The notes under the pieces: generated by a model
The model's database searches: none
Seen by the model: only the letters and a program-made list of their open reading frames with translations
Told to the model about the DNA's origin: nothing
Source: Rhodobiaceae bacterium
GTDB lineage: Bacteria > Pseudomonadota > Alphaproteobacteria > Parvibaculales > Parvibaculaceae
DNA: 14,750 nucleotides
Assembly: GCA_002746275.1 (NCBI GenBank)
Contig: NVWR01000005.1
Location: 278,212-292,961 of the forward strand
Direction: 5' to 3'
Made by a program: the position numbers and the translations under genes
Part shown: in pieces, positions 1 through 6,883 of the stretch
Layout: each line of letters opens with the position of its first letter
Position numbering within the stretch: the first letter of the stretch is position 1

Positions 1-357
1 GCGTTGCAGTTTCGTCAGATGGATATGTTCAAATTTCTGATCGAAAAGGGCGCTCGGATAAGGTTGAAAGACCGTAATGGTGATACGCTCTTGGCGGTTC
101 TGGCTGACACAAAATATCTTTCTCTCGCGGATCTGATTTTAAGCCTAGGGGCTGATCCGGACCAATTTGGATCGAATGGCGAACCACCCATCATCATTGC
201 TGCGCGTGCGGGAGGGTTAGAAATGATCCGCCTTCTGTTGCACTATGACGCGGACTATGACGCTACAGACTTGACCGGGCGTGGGGCATTGACCATTGCC
301 GAGGAAGGCCGGTTCACAGGCATCGTCGATTTGCTGCGCGAAGTAGGGGCCTACTAG
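1..357 (+). CDS. Ankyrin-repeat protein, C-terminal part (5' end outside window)
   Basis: The frame is open from base 1 to a TAG at 355-357, giving about 118 residues. The only in-window start candidate is a TTG at 4 with no ribosome binding site, so the gene almost certainly begins upstream. The protein shows three to four ankyrin-type repeats: a helix ending FLIEKGARI followed by KDRNGDTLL, then LILSLGADPDQ followed by SNGEPPIIIAARAG, then MIRLLLHYDADYDATD followed by a final degenerate repeat ending LLREVGAY. Ankyrin repeats are protein-protein interaction scaffolds; no catalytic domain or signal peptide is visible in this fragment. Which partner it binds cannot be read from here. It is followed by 79 bp without a convincing terminator hairpin (a T-run lies at 401-406) and then the MBL-fold hydrolase gene on the same strand. 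Confidence 0.85.
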   Translation, partial: ALQFRQMDMFKFLIEKGARIRLKDRNGDTLLAVLADTKYLSLADLILSLGADPDQFGSNGEPPIIIAARAGGLEMIRLLLHYDADYDATDLTGRGALTIAEEGRFTGIVDLLREVGAY

Positions 358-436
358 CGCGCCAATAGGCAATTACTCCTAGCAAACCTTTCAGCGCCCC
401 TTTTTTGTGAGGCGATGACACCTTATCTTTCTCCCT

Positions 437-1483
437 ATGAGCAAACCAAAACCATTCGCAACGGGCGGTTCGTCAAAAGCAGGTGAGCGGCCTTGGCACC
501 ACTTGCCTGACGGAACATTTAGGAACCCCAAGGGAAGTCCCAAAAAGAGCGTATCGCTCCGGGTGACGCTGCCCTTTTTTGCTGAAATGTTCAGTAAGAG
601 TTTCAGCAAAATTGACGTTCCCTCGTCTCATGTCATGAGCCGGGATGAAGCGCAGGAAGGGGTGGCACGCCATCTCGCGGGCACGGATGATTTTTTGACC
701 TGGCTTGGTCATGCGTCATTCCTTATCCGAATTGCCGGAAAAATTATCCTGACCGATCCCTATCTCACATCTTATGCAGGCCCTGCAGGTCTGGGCCCCA
801 AGCGGTTTGTGAGAAGCGGCATCGCCATTCGCGATCTGCCGCCAATAGATGTTCTCGCAGTCTCGCACAATCATTATGACCATCTGGACGAACGAGCCCT
901 TGCCCAGCTGCCCGGAAAAGACAGCATGACAGTTGTTGTGCCGCTCAATCTGGGCGATTTTTTTCGCAAGCGCGGCTTTGCCCATGTTGTTGATATGGAT
1001 TGGTATGACGAACTCATCGTGAACGATCTGAAGGTCACGGCACTGCCGGTGGTCCATTGGTCGCGACGGGTAGGGTTCGATTACAACACATCGCTGTGGG
1101 CGGGGTTTGCCTTCAAAGGCCCGGACCATCATCTCATGTTTGGCGGTGACTCTGGTTACGGCCCGGTTTTCAAAGATACCGGTGAGCGATACGGACCTTT
1201 CAACACAGCCCTGTTGGGGATCGGCGCCTATGCGCCCCGCGAGATGATGCGCGCCTCTCATGCCACACCGGAAGAGGCGGTCGAGATGGGTCGGGATCTG
1301 CGCGCGGCCACTCTTGTGGGCATGCATTGGGGCACGGTGGTGCTGACCCAAGAGCCGCCGTTCGAGCCCCCCAAACGCTTTCTCGCCGCAGGTCGCGCGG
1401 GGGGGTATGATGAGGACGATATTTGGATCATGAAGATCGGTGAGACCCGGAAGCTTGAACCGGGGTGGCCGTCCAACAATTAA
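437..1483 (+). CDS. MBL-fold metallo-hydrolase, NAPE-PLD-like
   Basis: This 348-residue protein carries the metallo-beta-lactamase signature HNHYDH at residues 144-149 (H144, H146, D148, H149). The other expected metal ligands are present: H207 (VVHW), D238 (GGDSGYG) and H297 (MHWGT). The full ligand set, the GHASFLIRI strand near residue 91 and the LTDPYL motif near 105 match the phospholipase-D-like branch typified by N-acylphosphatidylethanolamine phospholipase D (NAPE-PLD). Family members hydrolyse phosphodiester bonds in phospholipid-like substrates; the actual substrate here is unknown. No signal peptide or membrane segment is visible, so it is probably cytoplasmic or peripheral. The ATG at 437 lacks a good Shine-Dalgarno; upstream in-frame codons run into a stop at 416, and an internal start is possible. 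The stop lies 24 bp before regB on the same strand, so co-transcription is plausible. Confidence 0.85.
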   Translation: MSKPKPFATGGSSKAGERPWHHLPDGTFRNPKGSPKKSVSLRVTLPFFAEMFSKSFSKIDVPSSHVMSRDEAQEGVARHLAGTDDFLTWLGHASFLIRIAGKIILTDPYLTSYAGPAGLGPKRFVRSGIAIRDLPPIDVLAVSHNHYDHLDERALAQLPGKDSMTVVVPLNLGDFFRKRGFAHVVDMDWYDELIVNDLKVTALPVVHWSRRVGFDYNTSLWAGFAFKGPDHHLMFGGDSGYGPVFKDTGERYGPFNTALLGIGAYAPREMMRASHATPEEAVEMGRDLRAATLVGMHWGTVVLTQEPPFEPPKRFLAAGRAGGYDEDDIWIMKIGETRKLEPGWPSNN

Positions 1484-1507
1484 TGCCCATCAAAAGCGAG
1501 CCACTCA

Positions 1508-2887
1508 ATGGCCTCATCTGTCACCCGCCCTGCTTTTTCCGCCAATCCCACCGGTGTTCGCCTGCAGACACTCGTGCTCTTGCGATGGCTCGCGGTCGCC
1601 GGACAATTGGGCGCTGTGCTGTTTGTAAACTATGGCCTGGGTTTCCCCTTGCCGCTGGGGTTCTGCCTGGCAGCCATCGCGGCGTCTGCCTGGCTCAATG
1701 TGGTGCTCTCGATCCGGTATCGGGCAACCGTGCGATTGCCCGACCATCAAGCGGCTGCCTATCTCGCTTATGACCTCGTACAGCTTGCCGCATTGCTCTA
1801 CCTGACGGGGGGACTTGGAAATCCGTTTGCCCTTCTCTTTATGGTGCCTGTAACAATTTCGGCGGCAACGCTTTCACCCAGAGCCACCGCTTTGCTTCTG
1901 GCCCTTGCCTTTTTCTGTGTCACGAGTTTGGGTTTTTTCCATCTGCCGCTACCGTGGACGCCGGATGTGCCCCTGGTGTTACCGCGTATCTACCAAGCGG
2001 GCATATGGGCGGCCCTCTTGTTGGGCCTTGGGTTTGTGGCCGTGTACGCCTGGCGGATCGCGGATGAAGCACGACGCATGTCCAACGCGTTGGAGGCGAC
2101 GGAAATGGTGCTCGCGCGGGAACAGCGGCTGTCAGCTCTCGATGGATTGGCCGCTGCCGCCGCACATGAATTAGGGACCCCCTTGGGAACCATCGCGCTT
2201 GTCGCGCGCGAGCTTCAGAGAGAAAAACCAACCGGCGCCCAGTTGGAAGATGATCTGGCATTGCTGCGATCACAGGCAGAACGCTGCAAGGAAATTCTCT
2301 CCCGGCTGACACGCAAACCCGACGAGCGTGATGCGCTTTATTCGCGTATTGAGGTCAGCGCATTGATAGGAGAAATTGTCGCACCCCACCGGGACATGGA
2401 TGTGGATTTTGAACTGTCATCCAGCGGTGACGATGGCGCGCCATCTGTTTCACTCGTGCGCCGCCCTGAAATTCTCTATGGCCTGGGCAATTTTATCGAA
2501 AACGCCGCGGATTTTGCAAAATCTTTGGTCGTGGTGAAAGCGGAGACGAAGGACACCTTGATCCGTATTACAATCATGGATGATGGGCCGGGTTTCCCGA
2601 CCGACCTGATTGATCGACTGGGTGAACCCTATATAACCACAAGGGCGCGAGGAAGCGTTGCGGCCCTGGAGGCGCAGCACGGATCCGCGAATTCTCATGA
2701 GGGTATGGGACTAGGATTTTTTATCGGCAAAACCCTACTGGAGCGCAGTGGTGCCCATGTTGCCATTCGCAACCGTACCGATGGTCCGACAGGGGCTATG
2801 GTTATTGTTGAATGGCCTCGTGAGGCTGTGGAAGCGCCCCCGATGGGTGGCGCACAGGAGCAAATATTCGACTCTGAGTTGGTATGA
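1508..2887 (+). CDS. regB: Redox-sensing histidine kinase RegB/PrrB/ActS
   Basis: A 459-residue membrane sensor kinase. About six hydrophobic helices occupy residues 25-182. Between them lies GGLGNPF at 101-107, the conserved GGxxNPF segment implicated in quinone sensing in RegB. The H-box AAAHELGTPLGTIAL puts the phosphorylatable histidine at H220. ERCKEIL places C260 where the redox-active cysteine (C265 of Rhodobacter RegB) sits. The ATPase domain has N-box residues N328 and N332, G1 box DDGPG (358-362) and G2 box GMGLGFF (399-405). The family autophosphorylates under reducing conditions and passes phosphate to RegA, controlling respiration, carbon and nitrogen fixation or photosynthesis genes. 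regA follows 89 bp downstream. The ATG at 1508 has only a weak upstream GCGAG. The SenC/PrrC gene often linked to this pair is absent here. Confidence 0.95.
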   Translation: MASSVTRPAFSANPTGVRLQTLVLLRWLAVAGQLGAVLFVNYGLGFPLPLGFCLAAIAASAWLNVVLSIRYRATVRLPDHQAAAYLAYDLVQLAALLYLTGGLGNPFALLFMVPVTISAATLSPRATALLLALAFFCVTSLGFFHLPLPWTPDVPLVLPRIYQAGIWAALLLGLGFVAVYAWRIADEARRMSNALEATEMVLAREQRLSALDGLAAAAAHELGTPLGTIALVARELQREKPTGAQLEDDLALLRSQAERCKEILSRLTRKPDERDALYSRIEVSALIGEIVAPHRDMDVDFELSSSGDDGAPSVSLVRRPEILYGLGNFIENAADFAKSLVVVKAETKDTLIRITIMDDGPGFPTDLIDRLGEPYITTRARGSVAALEAQHGSANSHEGMGLGFFIGKTLLERSGAHVAIRNRTDGPTGAMVIVEWPREAVEAPPMGGAQEQIFDSELV

Positions 2888-2976
2888 GCGCCAGAACGGC
2901 GTAAAATAAAATACTCCCAGCAGGTGGAGCAGATTTGCAGCATCCCTGGAAATTAACCTGGGTCGGCAGGAGAAAC

Positions 2977-3561
2977 ATGACAGACGATATGAAGGAAACG
3001 ACCGCAGTCGGAAACGAAAGCGGTGGGGCAACAGGCGAGGAACGCACGCTGCTTCTGGTCGATGATGATGCACCTTTTTTGGGCCGATTGGCCCGCGCGA
3101 TGGAAGGGCGTGGCTATGCGGTTACCCAGGCGGGGTCGGTTGCAGAGGGTATTCGTCAGGCGCAATCCGGTAAGCCTCGTTTTGCCGTTGTTGACTTAAG
3201 GTTGGACGATGGCAATGGGCTGGAGGTGGTCGCGGCCCTGCATGAAGTGCGCGAAGACGCCCGGGTCATTGTGCTGACCGGTTATGGAAATATCGCAACC
3301 GCTGTGGAAGCTGTGAAGCTTGGCGCGGTTGACTATCTTTCAAAACCCGCAGACGCAGATGATGTTGAAGCGGCATTGTTGGCGGAACCGGGAGCGAAAG
3401 CAGACCCACCCGAAAATCCCATGTCTGCCGACAGAGTGCGTTGGGAACATATTCAGCGCGTTTACGAATTGTGTAACCGCAATGTCTCCGAGACAGCGCG
3501 CCGGCTCAACATGCACCGTCGAACTTTGCAGCGTATTCTTGCCAAGCGGGCACCGCGCTGA
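2977..3561 (+). CDS. regA: Redox response regulator RegA/PrrA/ActR
   Basis: The chosen ATG at 2977 has AGGAG at 2968-2972 and gives 194 residues, close to the roughly 180-185 usual for RegA; a TTG at 2935 in frame would add 14 residues but lacks this support. The receiver domain spans about residues 23-135 with acidic pocket D29/D30, phosphoacceptor D73 in VVDLRL, T101 in VLTGYGN and K123 in LSKPAD. After an Ala/Pro-rich linker, the C-terminus (about 153-194) is a Fis-type helix-turn-helix (NVSETARRLNMHRRTLQRIL), the compact DNA-binding domain typical of RegA. It acts in the cytoplasm as the DNA-binding partner of RegB, encoded directly upstream. Its TGA ends only 3 bp before the TAG of convergent mmcB, so the two transcripts must overlap unless terminated inside a coding region. 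Confidence 0.95.
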   Translation: MTDDMKETTAVGNESGGATGEERTLLLVDDDAPFLGRLARAMEGRGYAVTQAGSVAEGIRQAQSGKPRFAVVDLRLDDGNGLEVVAALHEVREDARVIVLTGYGNIATAVEAVKLGAVDYLSKPADADDVEAALLAEPGAKADPPENPMSADRVRWEHIQRVYELCNRNVSETARRLNMHRRTLQRILAKRAPR

Positions 3562-3564
3562 TCT

Positions 3565-4074
3565 CTACGAGGTCTCTTCGTCGGTGGTTCCCAACAGGGC
3601 GGTGACGCCGGGGTCCAGCGCCCTGTGCACCCGAGATGCCGCAGCGCGTGCAAAAAGCAGCGTTACGGCTTTGCGTCGTGGCGCTGAAAGCTTATCCGTC
3701 TCCGGCTCGCGCAACACTTCAGCCCCAAATTTGTCCGCAGCGATCAGGCCGACACCCACATCGTTGGGCAATATGTCGAGCGGAAAGTCGGGCGGCACCG
3801 CAAAGAAAAACCGGTCGCAATAGTCGAGATACTCAGGCCATTTTTGATCAACTCGAAAATCGGCCAGTGACGATTTGATCTCCATGATCAATATTTCGCC
3901 CTTCCCGTTGATCGCAGCGACATCAACCCGGCGTCCGGTTTTGAGGCCGAGCTCCGTGAGAGGCATGTACCCCATGTGAATGAGTAGCCGGCAGACGCCC
4001 CGTTGAACTGCGGCAGCAATGGGGGATTGCCGTCCATCAGATGTTGCATGCGAAAGGGGATCATCCTCATCCAT
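3565..4074 (-). CDS. mmcB: MmcB-family DNA repair/nuclease-like protein
   Basis: This 169-residue protein matches the alphaproteobacterial MmcB family, a PD-(D/E)XK-nuclease-like fold. Visible features are GRRVDVAAI with D51, a strand ending IMEIKSS with the E65-x-K67 core, and the conserved DQKWPEYLDYCDRFFFAVP block (residues 76-94). E41 and D51 plus E65/K67 would form the catalytic set. In Caulobacter the family is linked to protection against mitomycin C and acts alongside DNA repair and mutagenesis functions; that role is carried over by family, not shown here. The start at 4074 is 6 bp after the upstream kinase-like gene ends; GGAGG at 4086-4090 lies inside that gene's last codons, so the two genes form a tight operon. 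I see no alphaproteobacterial SOS box (GTTC-N7-GTTC) in front of the pair. Confidence 0.85.
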   Translation of the reverse strand: MDEDDPLSHATSDGRQSPIAAAVQRGVCRLLIHMGYMPLTELGLKTGRRVDVAAINGKGEILIMEIKSSLADFRVDQKWPEYLDYCDRFFFAVPPDFPLDILPNDVGVGLIAADKFGAEVLREPETDKLSAPRRKAVTLLFARAAASRVHRALDPGVTALLGTTDEETS

Positions 4075-4080
4075 GATGCA

Positions 4081-5013
4081 TCATTCCTCCAGCCCAGCTT
4101 TGTCTGCGCAATGGCGCACCATGCCACGCAGGCGCATCCCGACACGCGGATCGTTGGCGGTGACGCCCGGTTGCACTGTTCCGCCAAAGTAGAGCGTGGC
4201 AAGTGCATTGACGGTGGCTGCAAGGTAGTAAGTGTCAATATCGATGGGTGCGCCGCTGGCCACCCGGTAGCCTAAGAAAACCGCATCGCGAAATTCAGGG
4301 CGGCTCTCCAGGTGACGAAAGTCGGCATGAGCCGGTCCGTATCCGCATTCGGCAAAATCGATGAGGCCAAAACCGCCGTCATCATCGACCAGCACGTTAC
4401 TGAAATTGATGTCGCCATGCAAAAGAACCGGAGCGGGTCTCTCTTGCTTGTGCCATCTCACGCGCAGTCGCTCACAGAGTAATTTATCTTCCGGTTTGGG
4501 AAGAGCCGTTGCGAGCAAGCCAATGGCACGGTCAATCGGATCCGTTGTTGGGATTTTCCCCGCATCGCTCAACGCCGGTGTTGCTGCATGGAAATCAGCA
4601 ATGGCGGCGCCAAGTTGTTCGCCAAGTCGTTGTCGTGCGTCGGGGCCAGTCGGCACACTGGCGGATAGGATTTTCCCGTTCAAACGGGACAGGCGCAGCC
4701 AACCTTCGAGGGGGGCAACGAAAGGGTTGGCGGGTAGGGAGAGGTCTCCGTGCCCGAGAAGGGCGGGGAGTTGGAAACCGCCTACGCGCTGGCCGCCTAA
4801 CGCAGCAAGGACGCTGGTTTCACGGTGGATCAACCCCGCAGCCGATCCAAGGCCCCCGCGCTTGCGCACAAGCTTGAGGACGGAACCATCGCCGAGATCA
4901 TAAACAGTGCCCCACACGCCATGGCCCATTTCTTTCCACGGAGGGGCTGGAAGGTCCTGTGCGCTCTCTATCAGGGCGGCGTGAACCATTTCTTCTATCA
5001 TCATCAGAGTCAT
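4081..5013 (-). CDS. APH-fold (aminoglycoside phosphotransferase/choline kinase-like) kinase
   Basis: With the ATG at 5013 the protein has 310 residues. It shows the APH-type kinase core: a nucleotide-binding lobe with MGHGVWGTVYDLGDGSVLKL (lysine K47, possible helix glutamate E65), the catalytic loop LLHGDINFSNVLV (H199, D201, N206) and the metal-binding LIDFAECGYGP (D219). These place it in the APH/choline-kinase/ACAD10-N-terminal superfamily, which phosphorylates hydroxyl groups of small molecules. The substrate cannot be inferred and antibiotic resistance should not be assumed. The frame stays open upstream to 5142, but that extension is a translation of the non-coding hairpin repeats. 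No strong Shine-Dalgarno precedes 5013; 5004, 5001 or 4989 are alternatives. It is followed after 6 bp by mmcB, implying co-transcription. Confidence 0.75.
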   Translation of the reverse strand: MTLMMIEEMVHAALIESAQDLPAPPWKEMGHGVWGTVYDLGDGSVLKLVRKRGGLGSAAGLIHRETSVLAALGGQRVGGFQLPALLGHGDLSLPANPFVAPLEGWLRLSRLNGKILSASVPTGPDARQRLGEQLGAAIADFHAATPALSDAGKIPTTDPIDRAIGLLATALPKPEDKLLCERLRVRWHKQERPAPVLLHGDINFSNVLVDDDGGFGLIDFAECGYGPAHADFRHLESRPEFRDAVFLGYRVASGAPIDIDTYYLAATVNALATLYFGGTVQPGVTANDPRVGMRLRGMVRHCADKAGLEE

Positions 5014-5030
5014 GGGCGGGATGGTAAAGC

Positions 5031-5126
5031 GTTTCCAGCAAAAGCGGGAGCAGCTTTTGCGTCCGGGAACGCGACAGGGATAGAGAATGTTTCCAGCAAA
5101 AGCGGGAGCAGCTTTTGTGTCCGGGA
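5031..5126. repeat. Two-copy intergenic hairpin repeat, period 58 bp
   Basis: A 38-bp unit occurs at 5031-5068 and again at 5089-5126, differing at a single base (C at 5060, T at 5118), with 20 bp of unrelated sequence between. Each unit starts GTTTCCAGC, ends TCCGGGA and contains an inverted repeat GCAAAAGC-N7-GCTTTTGC (arms 5038-5045 and 5053-5060 in copy 1; the outer pair is changed in copy 2). It lies immediately upstream of the APH-kinase/mmcB operon, in its likely leader. Near-identity outside a gene suggests a dispersed REP-like element or a recent local duplication. Confidence 0.8.
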
Positions 5127-5149
5127 GGGCGCGTGCAGGCAAACATCAC

Positions 5150-5188
5150 CCAAAGAAAAAGGGCGGCTTCAGGGAGAAGCCGCCCTTT
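5150..5188 (-). terminator. Rho-independent terminator of the ferritin-like gene
   Basis: Perfect 13-bp arms (5158-5170 and 5176-5188, core GGGCGGCTTC/GAAGCCGCCC) enclose a 5-nt loop. Read on the minus strand, the stem is followed by TTTTTCTTTG, the expected U-tract. It lies 46 bp beyond the stop codon of the diiron protein gene and would separate it from the APH-kinase operon. Confidence 0.88.
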
Positions 5189-5189
5189 G

Positions 5190-5228
5190 CACTACACACG
5201 AAGGGGATCGTGGGGGATTTGTGTAGTG
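5190..5228 (-). repeat. Inverted repeat in the 3' UTR of the ferritin-like gene
   Basis: Nine-base perfect arms CACTACACA (5190-5198) and TGTGTAGTG (5220-5228) are separated by 21 bp and lie between the stop codon at 5235 and the terminator stem. It could form a second hairpin directly before the terminator, possibly protecting the mRNA 3' end, or be a protein-binding site. No U-tract follows, so it is not itself a terminator. Confidence 0.5.
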
Positions 5229-5234
5229 TATGAG

Positions 5235-6362
5235 TTATTCGGCTGCTGAAACGCTCGCGAGTACGTTCTCATTGGTTGAGAAATTGATGGTCTTGAGGTA
5301 CTTGATGCCTTCTTCGGCAATGTCGTCCCCGATCATCCGGTCGCCTTCTTCTTTCAGCTCATTCATGTCCACGTAGACCGCATAGAAGTCTTTCGTGCGG
5401 TCCGTGATGATGCCAGCTTTCAGAAGAGTCTTGATAAGCACGCGGAAAATGTTGGTGCCTTCGCGCATCGATTCACGACGATCATCGTCGGTGAACGCTT
5501 CCAGCATCTCCGCCTGCACGGTTTCCCACTCAATTCCAAATTCCGGGTAGAGAACCTTTTTCTGTTCAGGGTTTACCAGGTTGAACAACAAGGTCTGGAA
5601 GCAGTGGGCTGCCCAATCTTCGATTGTGTTGCGTTCTTCTTCGGAGAGTTTGTGGACTGTGCGGTCCGCCCAAATCTTGCCGAACTTGTGATGGAACGCC
5701 TCGTCCGTCATCACCAACTGCATGAGTTTTACCATCAGCGGGTCATTGGATTTGGTGTAGATGGTCGCAAACGCGCCCATCGCAAGACCTTCCACAAGCA
5801 TCTGCATGCCCACGATCTTCTTATAGACTTCCTTGGAACCAACAATATCAGTCAGCAGGTCGCTGAGTGTCTGGCCAACGGGCAGTGGCTTGCCCCAGCG
5901 GGCTTCGATGTATTTAGAGAAAGCCGTCACGTGGCGAGCTTCTTCGCGGGTCTGGTTGGCCGCATACTCTTGTGCGCCGGGATCAAGCAGAATGTGACAG
6001 AGGCTGGAGGACAAGTTTAAAGCCCCCTGTTCACCATGTAAAATGGCCGACAGCATCCACCGTGCGCTTTGGTTGGCGAAACGTGTCTTTTCCTTTTCCG
6101 ACAGCTTTTGAAAGCACGGAAGGCGCAATTCTACAAAAAACTCGTCCGGCAGCAGGCGCTCGTTTTCCATGTCGAAAGGTTCGGAGAAATCGATGTATTT
6201 GGTGTCCAGCGGATCCCAGAAATGGTCATGGGTCGCGGAAATGATCTTGTCAAAAGCAGTGGAACGGTTGCTGTAGCGTTCAACTTCCATCATCGCTGGG
6301 AAGTCGTCAGGAGCGCAGGCGTTGTACGCCTCGTCTTTGGTGATCTGAGTCGTTTCGGCCAT
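5235..6362 (-). CDS. Ferritin-like diiron protein (RNR R2/oxygenase-like)
   Basis: A 375-residue soluble protein with a complete non-haem diiron ligand set in ferritin-superfamily order: E111 (LHGEQGAL), E141-x-x-H144 (EEARH), E191 (LVEGLAM) and E221-x-x-H224 (DEAFHH). The spacing of two helix pairs resembles ribonucleotide reductase R2-like oxidases and AurF-type N-oxygenases rather than iron-storage ferritins. The chemistry is therefore probably oxygen activation on an unknown substrate; no signal peptide or membrane helix is visible. GGAGG at 6368-6372, 5 nt before the ATG, firmly fixes the start. It stands alone in its transcription unit, ending in the strong terminator at 5150-5188. An RND exporter is transcribed divergently after an 803-bp spacer. 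A desaturase-like or hydroxylase role is possible but unproven. Confidence 0.85.
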   Translation of the reverse strand: MAETTQITKDEAYNACAPDDFPAMMEVERYSNRSTAFDKIISATHDHFWDPLDTKYIDFSEPFDMENERLLPDEFFVELRLPCFQKLSEKEKTRFANQSARWMLSAILHGEQGALNLSSSLCHILLDPGAQEYAANQTREEARHVTAFSKYIEARWGKPLPVGQTLSDLLTDIVGSKEVYKKIVGMQMLVEGLAMGAFATIYTKSNDPLMVKLMQLVMTDEAFHHKFGKIWADRTVHKLSEEERNTIEDWAAHCFQTLLFNLVNPEQKKVLYPEFGIEWETVQAEMLEAFTDDDRRESMREGTNIFRVLIKTLLKAGIITDRTKDFYAVYVDMNELKEEGDRMIGDDIAEEGIKYLKTINFSTNENVLASVSAAE

Positions 6363-6618
6363 TTATTCCTCCAGTAAGTCGGTCAAAACAGCCGATTACA
6401 GCCGTTCCACCTTTCGTACCGATCATTTCGACCCAAAGGGTCAAAGCGTCGGCACTCCATGTCCAACACTCGACCGACCATGGGTCGGAGGAATGCTAAA
6501 ATCTACCTTGTCGGGAAGATAAGGATGAGGGAGTGAGGGATCAAGAGGAAAATGACACAAGCGTCACCTTTGCGTGAGGAAAGGTTAAGCAAAAGACCAC
6601 GCCATTTCCAATATTGCA

Positions 6619-6634
6619 CACCAAGTTCTTGGTG
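6619..6634. promoter_or_regulatory. Palindromic candidate operator
   Basis: CACCAAG-TT-CTTGGTG, perfect 7-bp arms with a 2-bp spacer, in the ferritin/RND intergenic region. The compact symmetry suits a dimeric regulator site, but it could equally be a short RNA hairpin. No regulator gene lies next to it. Confidence 0.35.
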
Positions 6635-6755
6635 GGACGAGGTTTGGTTAATTTTGTGACACGTTGTCCAGGGGGTTCAAATGGAAGCAGAGGCGCTGTT
6701 TCTCGTTACATTCATCGAGAAACTGTGCTATCCGAGAACCATCAAGCCCGTTGCA

Positions 6756-6777
6756 ATTGAACCAAACTTCGTTCAAT
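6756..6777. promoter_or_regulatory. Palindromic candidate operator ATTGAAC-N8-GTTCAAT
   Basis: Perfect 7-bp arms at 6756-6762 and 6771-6777, 22 bp overall, matching the size of TetR-type operators. It lies 389 bp before the RND start. The GAAC-N8-GTTC core is inverted and has the wrong spacing for the alphaproteobacterial LexA box. Confidence 0.35.
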
Positions 6778-6869
6778 CAACAGGTTCGATAGGGGGACCG
6801 GGCGCTGACCTTCTGAGCGTCGGGTCACATTAAGACGATAATAATTGATCGGCAACAGAATGCCGGCAA

Positions 6870-6883
6870 CCCGCTTCGGCGGG
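6870..6883 (+). repeat. UUCG-loop hairpin in intergenic region
   Basis: CCCGC-TTCG-GCGGG, a 5-bp GC stem with a TTCG tetraloop. No T-run follows on either strand, so it is not a terminator. It could be part of a structured 5' leader of the RND transcript or of a small RNA. Confidence 0.4.

Noticed and set aside
716-1351. 211-residue minus-strand open frame
   Set aside because: It lies wholly opposite the MBL hydrolase, whose catalytic motifs make the plus frame certain.
5031-5126. CRISPR array
   Set aside because: There are only two repeat copies with a 20-bp spacer and no cas genes; the unit is a hairpin element.
5014-5142. 43-residue N-terminal extension of the APH-fold kinase
   Set aside because: It is a translation of the two hairpin repeats and spacer, with duplicated peptide fragments rich in Cys/Arg/Lys and no ribosome binding site; the kinase fold begins after 5013.
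6759-6774. Alphaproteobacterial LexA/SOS box (GAAC...GTTC)
   Set aside because: The half-sites are inverted with an 8-bp gap; the alphaproteobacterial box is a GTTC-N7-GTTC direct repeat.
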